This document shows, piece after piece, positions 1 to 7,320 of a stretch of DNA of 7,572 nt (the first letter of the stretch is position 1; each line of letters begins with the position of its first letter). The notes below the pieces were generated by a model. That model was given only the letters and a program-made list of their open reading frames with translations. It was not told where the DNA came from and did not search any database. The translations under genes and the position numbers were made by a program. Source of the DNA: an uncultured Alphaproteobacteria bacterium (lineage in GTDB: Bacteria > Pseudomonadota > Alphaproteobacteria > Rs-D84); NCBI GenBank assembly GCA_944390185.1, contig CALXPA010000041.1:1-7572 (forward strand), given 5' to 3'.

Positions 1-1793
1 GCCTGGGACCGGAACACAGAATCTGACTTTAACATTTCGCGGACCTGTTTTTTATCTGCGGCCGCCATCATCTTGGCCAACCATTTTGAAAATATTGTCT
101 TGTCACCCCCGTGATATTTTTTCCATACAACATCTGGAATTTCTGCGCCGGTGGCACGCGTCAGGTCCAGTGTCTGTTCATGCAGTTTTTCAAACATTCG
201 TTCGCTTTGCTTCAAAAAATCCTGGGCGCTGACGCGTCCAAATGTTGCCGTGGGTGTTGTATTAATGGCGTCCATTGGTGCTGTCGCCCGCGCGACCATC
301 ATCTGTTTGTTCAGTGTTTGCATGGTGTTAACCGCGTTGGCGTAATCAGACATCAAATCTATCATTTGCTGGCGTGATTGACCGGCCAAGTCTTCCAGCT
401 TTGCGGCTGATTCTGCAACCGTTGATGTAGATTCTGCAACGGCAACGCGCATCAAGTCAATTTTTTCGTTCAGTGACGCAACGATTCCCTGTAATCTGTC
501 GCCTGTTTCCACCGAATCCCGCGCCAAATCGGGCAGGGCGGTGAAATATTTTTCAATTAATTCCGACAACGGCTGTAACTGTGCGGTGGTTTCAGCGGAC
601 ATTTTTATCAGATTTTCAGATTGTCCCGACAACTGTGTGTGCGCCGTATTCATTTCAATTAACGTTTCACGCACGCCCGTCGCCATGGCGCGCACAGATT
701 CAGAAAACGCCCCCGCTGCGGTCTTGGTGTTTTCCAGCGTGGTGTTCGCCACACCTGATACTGTTTTCAGTTCTGATACAACGCCGGTTGCAAAATCCTT
801 GATTTCGCTATTAAACCGATTTGTCAGTGTGGCCAGTTCCGTTGATATATTGCGCACGGCGCCTTCGGTCGATGTGGCCGAAGACATCAGGGTTTCAACG
901 GCAGTCCCCAGTTTTTGAACCTGTTTATCAATTGACGATTCTGCTAATCTGACCTGGGCACCGACAACGTTGGCCGTATTTGTCAGTGTGTTCATTTGAT
1001 TCGCCAACTGTTTTTTCGCCTGTTTGCTGAACGCGTCCATCTTTTCCAAGTGTCCATCCAGCATCTTGTTGTTTTGGTCCATAACATCTTCATATCCGGC
1101 GGCGGCCGATTTAACGTTATCGAATCCTGTGGCGGTGGCCTGGGTCAATTCGCTGATTTTCTGAACCATATTTTCGTATTCGGTCGATGCAGTTTGCATC
1201 TGGCCTGTATTAGATTCAAATTCGTCGCGCAGTTTCTGTGACAATTTTTCACCCGCGCCAATCCATGATTCTATTTTTTCCTGGATTTGGGTTGCGCGTT
1301 CTGTTGTGTCCTGGGCTGTGACGTCAATTTTCGCCACCAGGTCGTTTACTGTTGCACTGAATCTGTCGGTGGCCATTTCAACATCCGACCAACCCGGGCT
1401 GTTGACCACTGTGTGCAAATCCGTCACGGTATTGTCCAAACGCTGGGACATTTGCGCAACACTTTTGGCGGCATCATTTGCCGTCGTCACCAATTTAGTA
1501 TTGTGCGCGCCCAATTTTTGCTCTAAATCATTTACCGCGTCGATTTGTGATGCCAATGTATCGCGAATATTTTGAAAGCAAGATTGGATTTTTGCCATTT
1601 CGTCGGCCATAATCATGTTCAACACACGCACAGCGTCGGCCACACGGGCGCGTTCGGGCCGTGTCATGATGTCCAGCATAGATTGCATAACGCGTTGCGA
1701 TTTTCTGGACACCCAGAACAGAATTACCATTGCCGCCACAAACACGGCGCCCGCCACCCCACATATAATCCAAATCAAATTCGCAGATTGCAT
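1..1793 (-). CDS. Membrane-anchored long helical/coiled-coil protein, function unknown (3' end beyond window)
   Basis: Reading leftward from the ATG at 1793-1791, 597 codons are open without a stop and the frame runs off the left edge, so the C-terminus is missing. Residues about 6-28 are one hydrophobic transmembrane helix (LIWIICGVAGAVFVAAMVIL), followed at once by basic residues (RKSQR), which predicts a short outside N-terminus and a cytoplasmic body. Residues about 40-520 are almost entirely Ala/Gln/Glu/Lys/Asp/Thr-rich with few Pro or Gly, as in long helical bundles or coiled coils like chemoreceptor signalling stalks, but I see no receptor hairpin motif. The last ~60 visible residues (EIPDVVWKKYHGGD, FSKWLAKM) look like a small globular domain; from memory, similar tails occur in uncharacterised alphaproteobacterial helical proteins. 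A strong Shine-Dalgarno, AAGGGGGAG, lies 7 bases before the ATG and fixes the start. RmuC shares the anchor-plus-coil architecture, but no RmuC nuclease domain is recognised here. Confidence 0.85.
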   Translation of the reverse strand, partial: MQSANLIWIICGVAGAVFVAAMVILFWVSRKSQRVMQSMLDIMTRPERARVADAVRVLNMIMADEMAKIQSCFQNIRDTLASQIDAVNDLEQKLGAHNTKLVTTANDAAKSVAQMSQRLDNTVTDLHTVVNSPGWSDVEMATDRFSATVNDLVAKIDVTAQDTTERATQIQEKIESWIGAGEKLSQKLRDEFESNTGQMQTASTEYENMVQKISELTQATATGFDNVKSAAAGYEDVMDQNNKMLDGHLEKMDAFSKQAKKQLANQMNTLTNTANVVGAQVRLAESSIDKQVQKLGTAVETLMSSATSTEGAVRNISTELATLTNRFNSEIKDFATGVVSELKTVSGVANTTLENTKTAAGAFSESVRAMATGVRETLIEMNTAHTQLSGQSENLIKMSAETTAQLQPLSELIEKYFTALPDLARDSVETGDRLQGIVASLNEKIDLMRVAVAESTSTVAESAAKLEDLAGQSRQQMIDLMSDYANAVNTMQTLNKQMMVARATAPMDAINTTPTATFGRVSAQDFLKQSERMFEKLHEQTLDLTRATGAEIPDVVWKKYHGGDKTIFSKWLAKMMAAADKKQVREMLKSDSVFRSQ

Positions 1794-1800
1794 CAGAAAA

Positions 1801-1848
1801 CTCCCCCTTGTTTCAAGGCGCCTGTACGTGCATTACAACGACCGCCTT
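1801..1848 (-). promoter_or_regulatory. 5' leader with Shine-Dalgarno and two competing hairpins
   Basis: On the minus strand the leader of the coiled-coil gene carries AAGGCG (plus coordinates 1843-1848), then CGCCTT (1815-1820), which are complementary across a 22-base loop. The second arm overlaps a tight hairpin, CCTTG-aaa-CAAGG (1818-1806), whose 3' arm runs into the Shine-Dalgarno AAGGGGGAG (1809-1801). The two hairpins cannot form together. The tight one would partly cover the ribosome-binding site and the long one would free it. The complementarity is seen; a regulatory role is inference, and the stems are short enough to be chance. Confidence 0.35.
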
Positions 1849-1854
1849 ATATTC

Positions 1855-1883
1855 TTGCAGTTCTGTGAAATATATACTAAAAT
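1855..1883 (+). promoter_or_regulatory. Putative sigma-70-type promoter for addA
   Basis: TTGCAG (1855-1860) and TAAAAT (1878-1883) are separated by 17 bases. The start site would be near 1890, giving a leader of about 17 bases to the addA ATG at 1907. A modest Shine-Dalgarno, AAGAG (1898-1902), lies 4 bases before the ATG. The two -10 elements of this divergent pair are only one base apart (1876 and 1878), so polymerase could occupy just one promoter at a time. Confidence 0.5.
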
Positions 1884-1899
1884 TCCGACAATAAAGCAA
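1871..1899 (-). promoter_or_regulatory. Putative sigma-70-type promoter for the leftward coiled-coil gene
   Basis: On the minus strand TTGCTT (plus 1899-1894) and TATATA (1876-1871) are separated by exactly 17 bases, a good -35/-10 pair. Transcription would begin near 1864 and give a leader of about 70 bases before the ATG at 1793. It lies on the same DNA as the addA promoter read in the other direction. Confidence 0.5.
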
Positions 1900-1906
1900 G
1901 AGCCTA

Positions 1907-4531
1907 ATGACACAAAAACGCAGACTTTCACCAAACCAAAATCTGGCCGCAGACCCAACCGAAAACATCTGGGTCCAGGCTAACGCAGGCACCGGCAAGA
2001 CCAGTGTCCTGGTCCAGCGTCTGTTACGTATTTTATTCCGTTCGGATGATTTAGATAATTGTGGAATATTGTGTCTGACATATACCAATGCGGCGGCGGG
2101 TGAAATGCGCAACAGAATTTTGGCGGGATTGCGAACATGGGCGATGGCGTCCGATACAGAATTGACAGAATTACTGGACGGCATCGTCCCAGAATCATCG
2201 GCCCGCACCGATGATTTGCAACGCGCCCGCCAGATTTTTTTCCGTTTTATCGATAATCCTGATTTGTTAAAAATAAAAACCATTCACGGATTTTGCGAAG
2301 AAATCTTGCGGCGTTTTCCGATCGAGGCCGGCATATCCCCCGCATGGACACTGGTATCGGGCGCACCCCAACGTGCATTATTACAAGACGCATTTAGTAA
2401 ATTGATAAATTCATCAAACGATTCAAATGTAAGTGACGCATTTGCACATATTGTCGGCCGTGTATCAGAATATTATCTGGATGATTTGCTGAATATACTC
2501 AGCCAGCAATATAAAGATTTTTTTCAAGTTACAGACACTGTTAAATATCGCGAATATTTTATTGATACGGCGCGATATTTTTTAAATTTGAACACATCGA
2601 CCACCACGGACATTTCGGTCCCAGAACTGCAAAAAATCGTCGATTTTGTGAAAGACGAAATAAATACCACGAAAAAGCCGGCGGCATACTTAACAAACAT
2701 TCTTGATTTAACGCAACAATACATTAATAAAACGATAGATTTTGAAAAATACAAATATGCGTATCTGAACAAGGGTGACGGCAAAATGCGCCGACATATT
2801 GCGAAATACAAAATCTTGGCCGACGAACAGGAACGCGTATACATGACAGACCAGCAAAATATCGCCCGCCGAACGTTTGATGATACCGTGGCCATGTTTG
2901 ATTTGTCTGCCGCCTTTGCAAAAATGTATCGCCAGTTAAAGGCCGAACGAAATCTGCTGGATTTTGAAGATTTGATTTTATACACACGGCGACTGTTTTC
3001 GAATCCCGAAAATATGGGATGGGTTTTGTCGCAACTGAATGTGCGCCTGACGCACATCCTGGTGGACGAGGCCCAAGACACAGGCCCAATGCAGTGGGAT
3101 ATATTGCGCATGTTGGCCGGCGACTTTTTTACCGATGGCGACATCGGCGGAATGCCACATTCGCTGTTCGTGGTTGGCGACACAAAGCAGTCGATTTATG
3201 GGTTCCAGGGCGCCGACCCGAATGCCTTTGTTGCCAGTCGCGACGCCATTGCCAGCCAAATTCGTGAAAATCTGCGCACGATACAAGAAGTTCCATTGGA
3301 TCAAAGTTTTCGTTCACTGGCGCCGATACTGCAGACCGTGGATGCGTTTTTTGGCAACCCCGACGTCGTAAAAGCAACAGGTTTTATAAATAATCCACAC
3401 AAATGCTTTCGCCAGGATGCGGGCGGTCTGGTGGAAATCCATCAACTGATTGCCAAACAGACCAACGATATGTCTGTGGGCGATTATATCGCACAAATTG
3501 CCGCAAAAATAAAAGAACTGTTGGCCAGTGGCGATTTTGCGCCTCATGACATTATGGTACTGGTACAGAATCGTGCGCCATTGGCGCCGGCGATGGTGCG
3601 CGAACTGAAAAGGCAAAATATTCCTGTCGCGGGCAGCGACAGAATCATTTTGCCGAATTTTCCGGCCGTTCGCGACCTGCTAAATCTGGTTCGTTTTTGT
3701 TTAGATTGCAACGACGATTACAGTTTATGTTGTGTATTAAAAAGTCCAATTTTCAGATTGAATGAACGCGACATTTTTAATTTATGCAAAATCAAAAACG
3801 CGACCCCAGGCACAACAATATACGCCATCTTGGCAGACCAGCATCCTGATATTTTTGCCCGCCTGGGGTGCATAGTGGAATGGGGACGGGTTCTGGCACC
3901 GTATTCGTTCTTTTCCCGTGTGCTGGCAGACGTAGACACGCGCACCAGCATGATTGCGGCACTGGGCGACCAGATAATCGACCCCCTGGAAGAATTTATG
4001 ACAATATGCCTGTCGTACGAGCGTACACAAACAGGAACGCTGCGTCACTTTTTAAAGTGGTTCATCACCGGCGGCAGTGAAATCAAGCGCGATATGGACG
4101 CGTCGGCCGGCGTTCGCGTGGTCACCGTTCACGGCAGCAAGGGGCTGGAATCGCGCGTTGTATTTCTGATTGATACTGTAAATATGCCAGACACAGAAAA
4201 CATCTTGCCGATTCCGTGGACGGAAATACCAGATACCCTGCGAGCCCGGGGGCACGACATGCCGCGCCCATGGATATGGTCGCCACGCAGTGACGGCGGC
4301 CACGGTCGTGAATCTGCCCAGGCTGAATTGGCCCAGATTCGTTTGGCGGAATATTATCGTCTGTTGTATGTTGCAATGACACGTGCGCGCGATCGGTTGT
4401 ACATATATGGATATACGCCGTACAAGAACGCCCCACAAAACTCGTGGCATGCCATGTTGTGGAACACGCTGTCCGACAGCGGCAACCTAACCGACAATGG
4501 CACAACAATCAGGATTACAGATGGAAAATAA
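1907..4531 (+). CDS. addA: AddA-type double-strand-break repair helicase, lacking the fused nuclease domain
   Basis: This is a UvrD-like superfamily 1 helicase of the AddA branch, the ATP-driven motor that unwinds DNA from double-strand ends for RecA loading. All the helicase motifs are visible in order: Walker A ANAGTGKTS with K31 in the typical AddA N-terminus (IWVQANAGTGKT); a Ia region LCLTYTNAAAGEM; TIHGFC at 125-130; Walker B DEAQD at 387-391; GDTKQS with Q428; QSFRS at 466-470; VTVHGSKGLE at 739-748; and YVAMTRARDR at 821-830. Alphaproteobacterial AddA is usually about 1100-1200 residues with a C-terminal nuclease. This protein stops at 874, about 45 residues after motif VI, and the nuclease is encoded by the next gene. 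It heads the run nuclease-recN. AddB, the usual partner encoded beside it, is absent from the window. The helicase assignment is very secure; calling it AddA rather than another RecB-like helicase rests on the N-terminal and motif III style and on the adjacent nuclease. Confidence 0.93.
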   Translation: MTQKRRLSPNQNLAADPTENIWVQANAGTGKTSVLVQRLLRILFRSDDLDNCGILCLTYTNAAAGEMRNRILAGLRTWAMASDTELTELLDGIVPESSARTDDLQRARQIFFRFIDNPDLLKIKTIHGFCEEILRRFPIEAGISPAWTLVSGAPQRALLQDAFSKLINSSNDSNVSDAFAHIVGRVSEYYLDDLLNILSQQYKDFFQVTDTVKYREYFIDTARYFLNLNTSTTTDISVPELQKIVDFVKDEINTTKKPAAYLTNILDLTQQYINKTIDFEKYKYAYLNKGDGKMRRHIAKYKILADEQERVYMTDQQNIARRTFDDTVAMFDLSAAFAKMYRQLKAERNLLDFEDLILYTRRLFSNPENMGWVLSQLNVRLTHILVDEAQDTGPMQWDILRMLAGDFFTDGDIGGMPHSLFVVGDTKQSIYGFQGADPNAFVASRDAIASQIRENLRTIQEVPLDQSFRSLAPILQTVDAFFGNPDVVKATGFINNPHKCFRQDAGGLVEIHQLIAKQTNDMSVGDYIAQIAAKIKELLASGDFAPHDIMVLVQNRAPLAPAMVRELKRQNIPVAGSDRIILPNFPAVRDLLNLVRFCLDCNDDYSLCCVLKSPIFRLNERDIFNLCKIKNATPGTTIYAILADQHPDIFARLGCIVEWGRVLAPYSFFSRVLADVDTRTSMIAALGDQIIDPLEEFMTICLSYERTQTGTLRHFLKWFITGGSEIKRDMDASAGVRVVTVHGSKGLESRVVFLIDTVNMPDTENILPIPWTEIPDTLRARGHDMPRPWIWSPRSDGGHGRESAQAELAQIRLAEYYRLLYVAMTRARDRLYIYGYTPYKNAPQNSWHAMLWNTLSDSGNLTDNGTTIRITDGK
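4511..4523 (+). promoter_or_regulatory. Ribosome-binding site that decides the nuclease start
   Basis: AGGA at 4511-4514 stands 6 bases before the ATG at 4521, inside the last codons of the helicase gene. The earlier in-frame ATG at 4497 has no comparable purine-rich motif at the right distance, so 4521 is preferred. The stop of the helicase (TAA, 4529-4531) falls inside the new reading frame, the usual layout for translational coupling. Confidence 0.55.
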
Positions 4532-4964
4532 TTTACAGAATTTACTGGATAAAATAAAAAAATCAAAGTACGCGACAAATGTCGGGAATCGCGTTCATAC
4601 GGCACTGCGACATGTTGTCGTGGATGCATCTGGCACGCATGGGGATGACGAACTGGCGCGTCAAATATCTGCGCGTGACAAATTGTGTCCGTTTTTCGTT
4701 CCCGCCGCCCAGACCGAGGTTCCTGTTGCTGGTTACGTCAACGGGCATTTTATCAGCCGTCGCATAGATCGCATGATTGTAAATCACACCGACCACACTG
4801 TCAGGATTATGGATTACAAGACCGACGTTAATCGCGACGCGATGTTTGATGCATATGTTGCGCAGATTCGTGAATATGTCGCATTGGTTCGCGACATTTA
4901 TCCTGGGTACACGGTCACAGGATATATCTTGTGGACGCACGACTTTTCGTTGCAACAGATATAA
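4521..4964 (+). CDS. Stand-alone PD-(D/E)XK nuclease, the detached C-terminal domain of AddA
   Basis: This 147-residue protein matches the nuclease domain that normally ends AddA/RecB. With the start at 4521, the key positions are H26 in GNRVH (usual form RGxxxH), E66 in TEVPV, D83 in RRIDRM, D98 and K100 in MDYKTD, and Q115 followed by Y119 (QxxxY). Together these form the metal-binding and catalytic set of the family, so the domain looks active. The ending LWTHDFSLQQI resembles the usual AddA C-terminus. It overlaps the helicase gene by 11 bases in the +1 frame, has its own Shine-Dalgarno, and is probably translationally coupled to it. A longer start at 4497 would add 8 residues. An in-frame TAA at 4488-4490 closes the frame upstream, so any fused product would need a frameshift between 4491 and 4531. 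I infer that it associates with the helicase in trans. Helicase plus nuclease total 1021 residues, so the linker normally joining the domains is largely gone. Confidence 0.85.
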   Translation: MENNLQNLLDKIKKSKYATNVGNRVHTALRHVVVDASGTHGDDELARQISARDKLCPFFVPAAQTEVPVAGYVNGHFISRRIDRMIVNHTDHTVRIMDYKTDVNRDAMFDAYVAQIREYVALVRDIYPGYTVTGYILWTHDFSLQQI

Positions 4965-4978
4965 AATATAGTTATAAT
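4950..4978 (+). promoter_or_regulatory. Putative strong promoter giving a leaderless recN mRNA
   Basis: TTGCAA (4950-4955) and a perfect TATAAT (4973-4978) are separated by 17 bases, close to the sigma-70 consensus. The -35 lies in the last codons of the nuclease gene. Initiation 6-8 bases after the -10 falls at about 4984-4986, on or next to the recN ATG at 4986. No purine-rich Shine-Dalgarno occurs between the -10 and the ATG. Confidence 0.6.
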
Positions 4979-4985
4979 CCCAGAC

Positions 4986-6638
4986 ATGCTGACACGGTTA
5001 TACATTTCAAACATAGTCTTGATTGAAAAACTGAATCTGGAATTCGGGGGCGGGCTGAATATTCTGACGGGCGAAACCGGCGCCGGGAAAAGTATTCTGA
5101 TGGACGCATTGGCGTTGGCGCTGGGGGCGCGTTCGGACACTGGCCTGGTGCGCAATGGTTGCGACACGGCGTCCGTAATTGCCGAATTCGATGCTGCAGA
5201 TAATCGGTTACAGGCCGTTTTGGACGACGCCGGAATTGATTTTTCAGATACGCTGATTTTGCGCCGCACATTGACATCAGATGGCAAATCCCGCGCATGG
5301 ATTAACGATACACCGGTATCGATAAAGACGTTGAAACAGGTGGGTGACGCACTGGTTGAAATTCATGGCCAGTTTGCGAATCATACACTGTTAAACCCGG
5401 CGACACACCGTGAAACACTGGATACATTCGGAATAAAAAACATCCCGAATTACAATGAATTAATCAAAAAGGTTAACGGTACATATCAAGAATACAACGC
5501 CGCAAACAAACGCCTGGAAGATCTGAATACAATGTTGCGTCAATCTGCGGCAGAACGCGATTTTTTGGAACATAACGTGCGGGAACTGGAATCACTGAAC
5601 GTCCGCGTTGGCGAAGAATCAGAACTGGCCGATCGGCGCGCCCGCATGATGAACGCTGAAAAAGATTCTGCGATTTTATCAGATGCGCTGACGGCGCTGA
5701 ATCCGCGGGGTGAATCTGTGTATGATAACATTTATGCGGCGGCAAATATTTTATTGCGGATAAAGACAACCCCGAATCCATACACGGCCCAGATTGACCA
5801 GCTGTACAACGCCGCCAATATACTATCCGACGTCACAGAACAACTGGTGCCGCCTGAAATGGATACCGCCGATATGGATATGATAGAAGAACGTCTGTTC
5901 GCCATTCGTGCCGCCGCCCGCAAGCATCGTGTTTCTGCGGATGAATTACCCGAACAGTTAAAACAGATGGCGGCCGAATTGAACGCTATTGACAATTCAG
6001 ATGCAGAATTAAAGAAATTAACCGCCGATGTGACGCGCAAAAAATCAGAATTCGATGCGGCGGCGGCCGAATTATCGGCGGCGCGCGTGGTGGCGGGCGA
6101 ACAATTGCGCACCCAGATATTACAAGAACTGCCTGATTTAAAGCTGGGCAATGCCGATTTTATGGTGTCGCGTACGGATGCGGCGCCATCTGCGAACGGA
6201 ATTGACGACATTGTGTTTATGATAAAAACGAATCCCGGCATGCCATTTGCGCCGCTGCATCGTGCGGCATCTGGGGGTGAATTGGCGCGATTGATGTTGG
6301 GACTGCGCGTGGTATTATCAGACGGTGGTAATGCACACACATTTGTATTCGATGAAATCGACACGGGCATCAGTGGCGCCACGGCCGCCGCCGTCGGCAG
6401 TCGGCTAAACCGATTGGCTGCCACGGCCCAGGCACTGGTCATCACGCATTCGGCCCAGGTTGCCGGATACGCCGATCGGCATTTCAAGATATCAAAAACA
6501 TCCCAGAATGACACGACCATAACAACGGTCACAGAAATAACGGGCGACGCCCGTATCAGCGAAATCGCCCGTATAATCAGTGGCGCGGAAATTACACCAG
6601 AATCGCTGGCGACCGCCCGCACATTAATCCAGCAATAA
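4986..6638 (+). CDS. recN: DNA repair ATPase RecN
   Basis: RecN is an SMC-like cytoplasmic ATPase that acts at double-strand breaks together with the recombination machinery. The 550-residue length is normal for the family (E. coli RecN is about 553). The N-terminus LYISNIVLIEKL leads into Walker A GETGAGKS (29-36, K35). The RecN-typical VEIHGQF follows (H127-Q129). A central coiled-coil stretch runs roughly 150-400. The ABC signature SGGELARLML begins at S429. Walker B is FVFDEIDTG (D456, E457), and the H-loop is ITHS (H488). The two half-sites of the ATPase head therefore lie at the two ends of the protein, as expected. It follows the nuclease gene by 21 bases but appears to have its own promoter. 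I found no GTTC-type SOS operator just upstream. It converges on the Cys-rich gene with one base between the stop codons. Confidence 0.97.
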   Translation: MLTRLYISNIVLIEKLNLEFGGGLNILTGETGAGKSILMDALALALGARSDTGLVRNGCDTASVIAEFDAADNRLQAVLDDAGIDFSDTLILRRTLTSDGKSRAWINDTPVSIKTLKQVGDALVEIHGQFANHTLLNPATHRETLDTFGIKNIPNYNELIKKVNGTYQEYNAANKRLEDLNTMLRQSAAERDFLEHNVRELESLNVRVGEESELADRRARMMNAEKDSAILSDALTALNPRGESVYDNIYAAANILLRIKTTPNPYTAQIDQLYNAANILSDVTEQLVPPEMDTADMDMIEERLFAIRAAARKHRVSADELPEQLKQMAAELNAIDNSDAELKKLTADVTRKKSEFDAAAAELSAARVVAGEQLRTQILQELPDLKLGNADFMVSRTDAAPSANGIDDIVFMIKTNPGMPFAPLHRAASGGELARLMLGLRVVLSDGGNAHTFVFDEIDTGISGATAAAVGSRLNRLAATAQALVITHSAQVAGYADRHFKISKTSQNDTTITTVTEITGDARISEIARIISGAEITPESLATARTLIQQ

Positions 6639-6639
6639 T

Positions 6640-7296
6640 TTATTCATCCGTATAATAACACGCATTTGTAAACTGCCACTTGTGCCCAACACTATCTGTA
6701 AATGTTGTGTTTGCCGGGACATTACATTCGGTCTTTTTTTTGGCACCGCTGGTCGTGGTCGGCTTGGCCCCATCTGTGGCCGTTGGACATGCGGTGCATT
6801 TGTACCGGATTTTTAACCCAGACTGCTGGGTCCTGTAATACCCTGGGTTACACGTCATGGTGCCACCAACACAGGTTGCATTTTCCGGGCATGCCACACA
6901 CTCCAGCGCGCTGGGTGGCGCAATACCCCCAACCATAATAGGATAGACCCCATAATACCCATCTTTACACTTGTACTTGCAACCCCAGTCACACGTTATC
7001 AAACGCAGCGAATTGCTGGTATCCGTCGCCCAGACACCGTCAGCAATACCAGAACACGCCGAATCGCAACAGGCGCGTCCCTGGGGAACATTATTCGCCG
7101 AACACGTTGACCCATACCGTATACATTGCCACTTGTTATTGCATGTTTTACATGCTGTCAGCACAACCGTTGATGAAAAACACTCGTTTTGATTGCTGAC
7201 AATAGAACCGATGCCCACCGCAATTGCACCATCGCACATCAGTGCGATACACGAGCCCACTGCCATCGCCCCCAGGCCCGTCAAACATTTGCTCAT
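6640..7296 (-). CDS. Exported Cys-rich repeat protein, function unknown
   Basis: A 218-residue protein with an N-terminal hydrophobic segment that looks like a Sec signal peptide; cleavage near AIA-VG (residue 26) is plausible. VGSC at 13-16 faintly resembles a lipobox but sits too early in the hydrophobic core. The rest holds 19 cysteines, including CKTC, an adjacent CC pair and CxxC at 133-136 and 167-170, spaced as in small disulfide-rich modules (CVACPENATCVGGTMTCNPG; then CTACPT). A Thr/Ala/Lys-rich low-complexity linker covers about 171-188, and the protein ends CYYTDE. From memory, this module and this kind of ending recur in families of surface or secreted proteins in gut Alphaproteobacteria; I cannot name a function. 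So many cysteines imply an oxidising location, periplasm or cell surface. The Shine-Dalgarno is GAGGG, 11 bases before the ATG, rather far. Minus-strand GATAAT (plus 7308-7303), with TTTTTG 17 bases upstream, could alternatively act as a promoter for a leaderless transcript. Confidence 0.8.
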   Translation of the reverse strand: MSKCLTGLGAMAVGSCIALMCDGAIAVGIGSIVSNQNECFSSTVVLTACKTCNNKWQCIRYGSTCSANNVPQGRACCDSACSGIADGVWATDTSNSLRLITCDWGCKYKCKDGYYGVYPIMVGGIAPPSALECVACPENATCVGGTMTCNPGYYRTQQSGLKIRYKCTACPTATDGAKPTTTSGAKKKTECNVPANTTFTDSVGHKWQFTNACYYTDE

Positions 7297-7320
7297 TTTT
7301 TTATTATCCCTCTCTGTTTT

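Noticed and set aside
541..918. Plus-strand ORF of 125 codons inside the coiled-coil gene region
   Set aside because: The opposite strand is open for 597 codons with a strong Shine-Dalgarno, a membrane helix and coherent heptad-like composition; the plus frames are shadows.
2524..3183. Minus-strand ORF of 219 codons
   Set aside because: It is antisense to the AddA helicase across Walker B and motif III and shows no protein-like domain pattern.
4488..4531. Sequencing or mutational frameshift breaking one addA gene
   Set aside because: The downstream part has its own AGGA Shine-Dalgarno and ATG, both parts keep all catalytic residues, and no homopolymer marks an indel in the only possible window. 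It remains possible but less likely than a natural split.
4860..4985. SOS-type operator (GTTC-7-GTTC) ahead of recN
   Set aside because: A GTTC occurs near 4887 inside the nuclease gene but has no second half at the right spacing.
5732..6622. Minus-strand ORF of 296 codons
   Set aside because: It lies wholly antisense to recN, whose ATPase motifs are intact, and its Ser/Ala-rich composition is what a codon-bias shadow produces.
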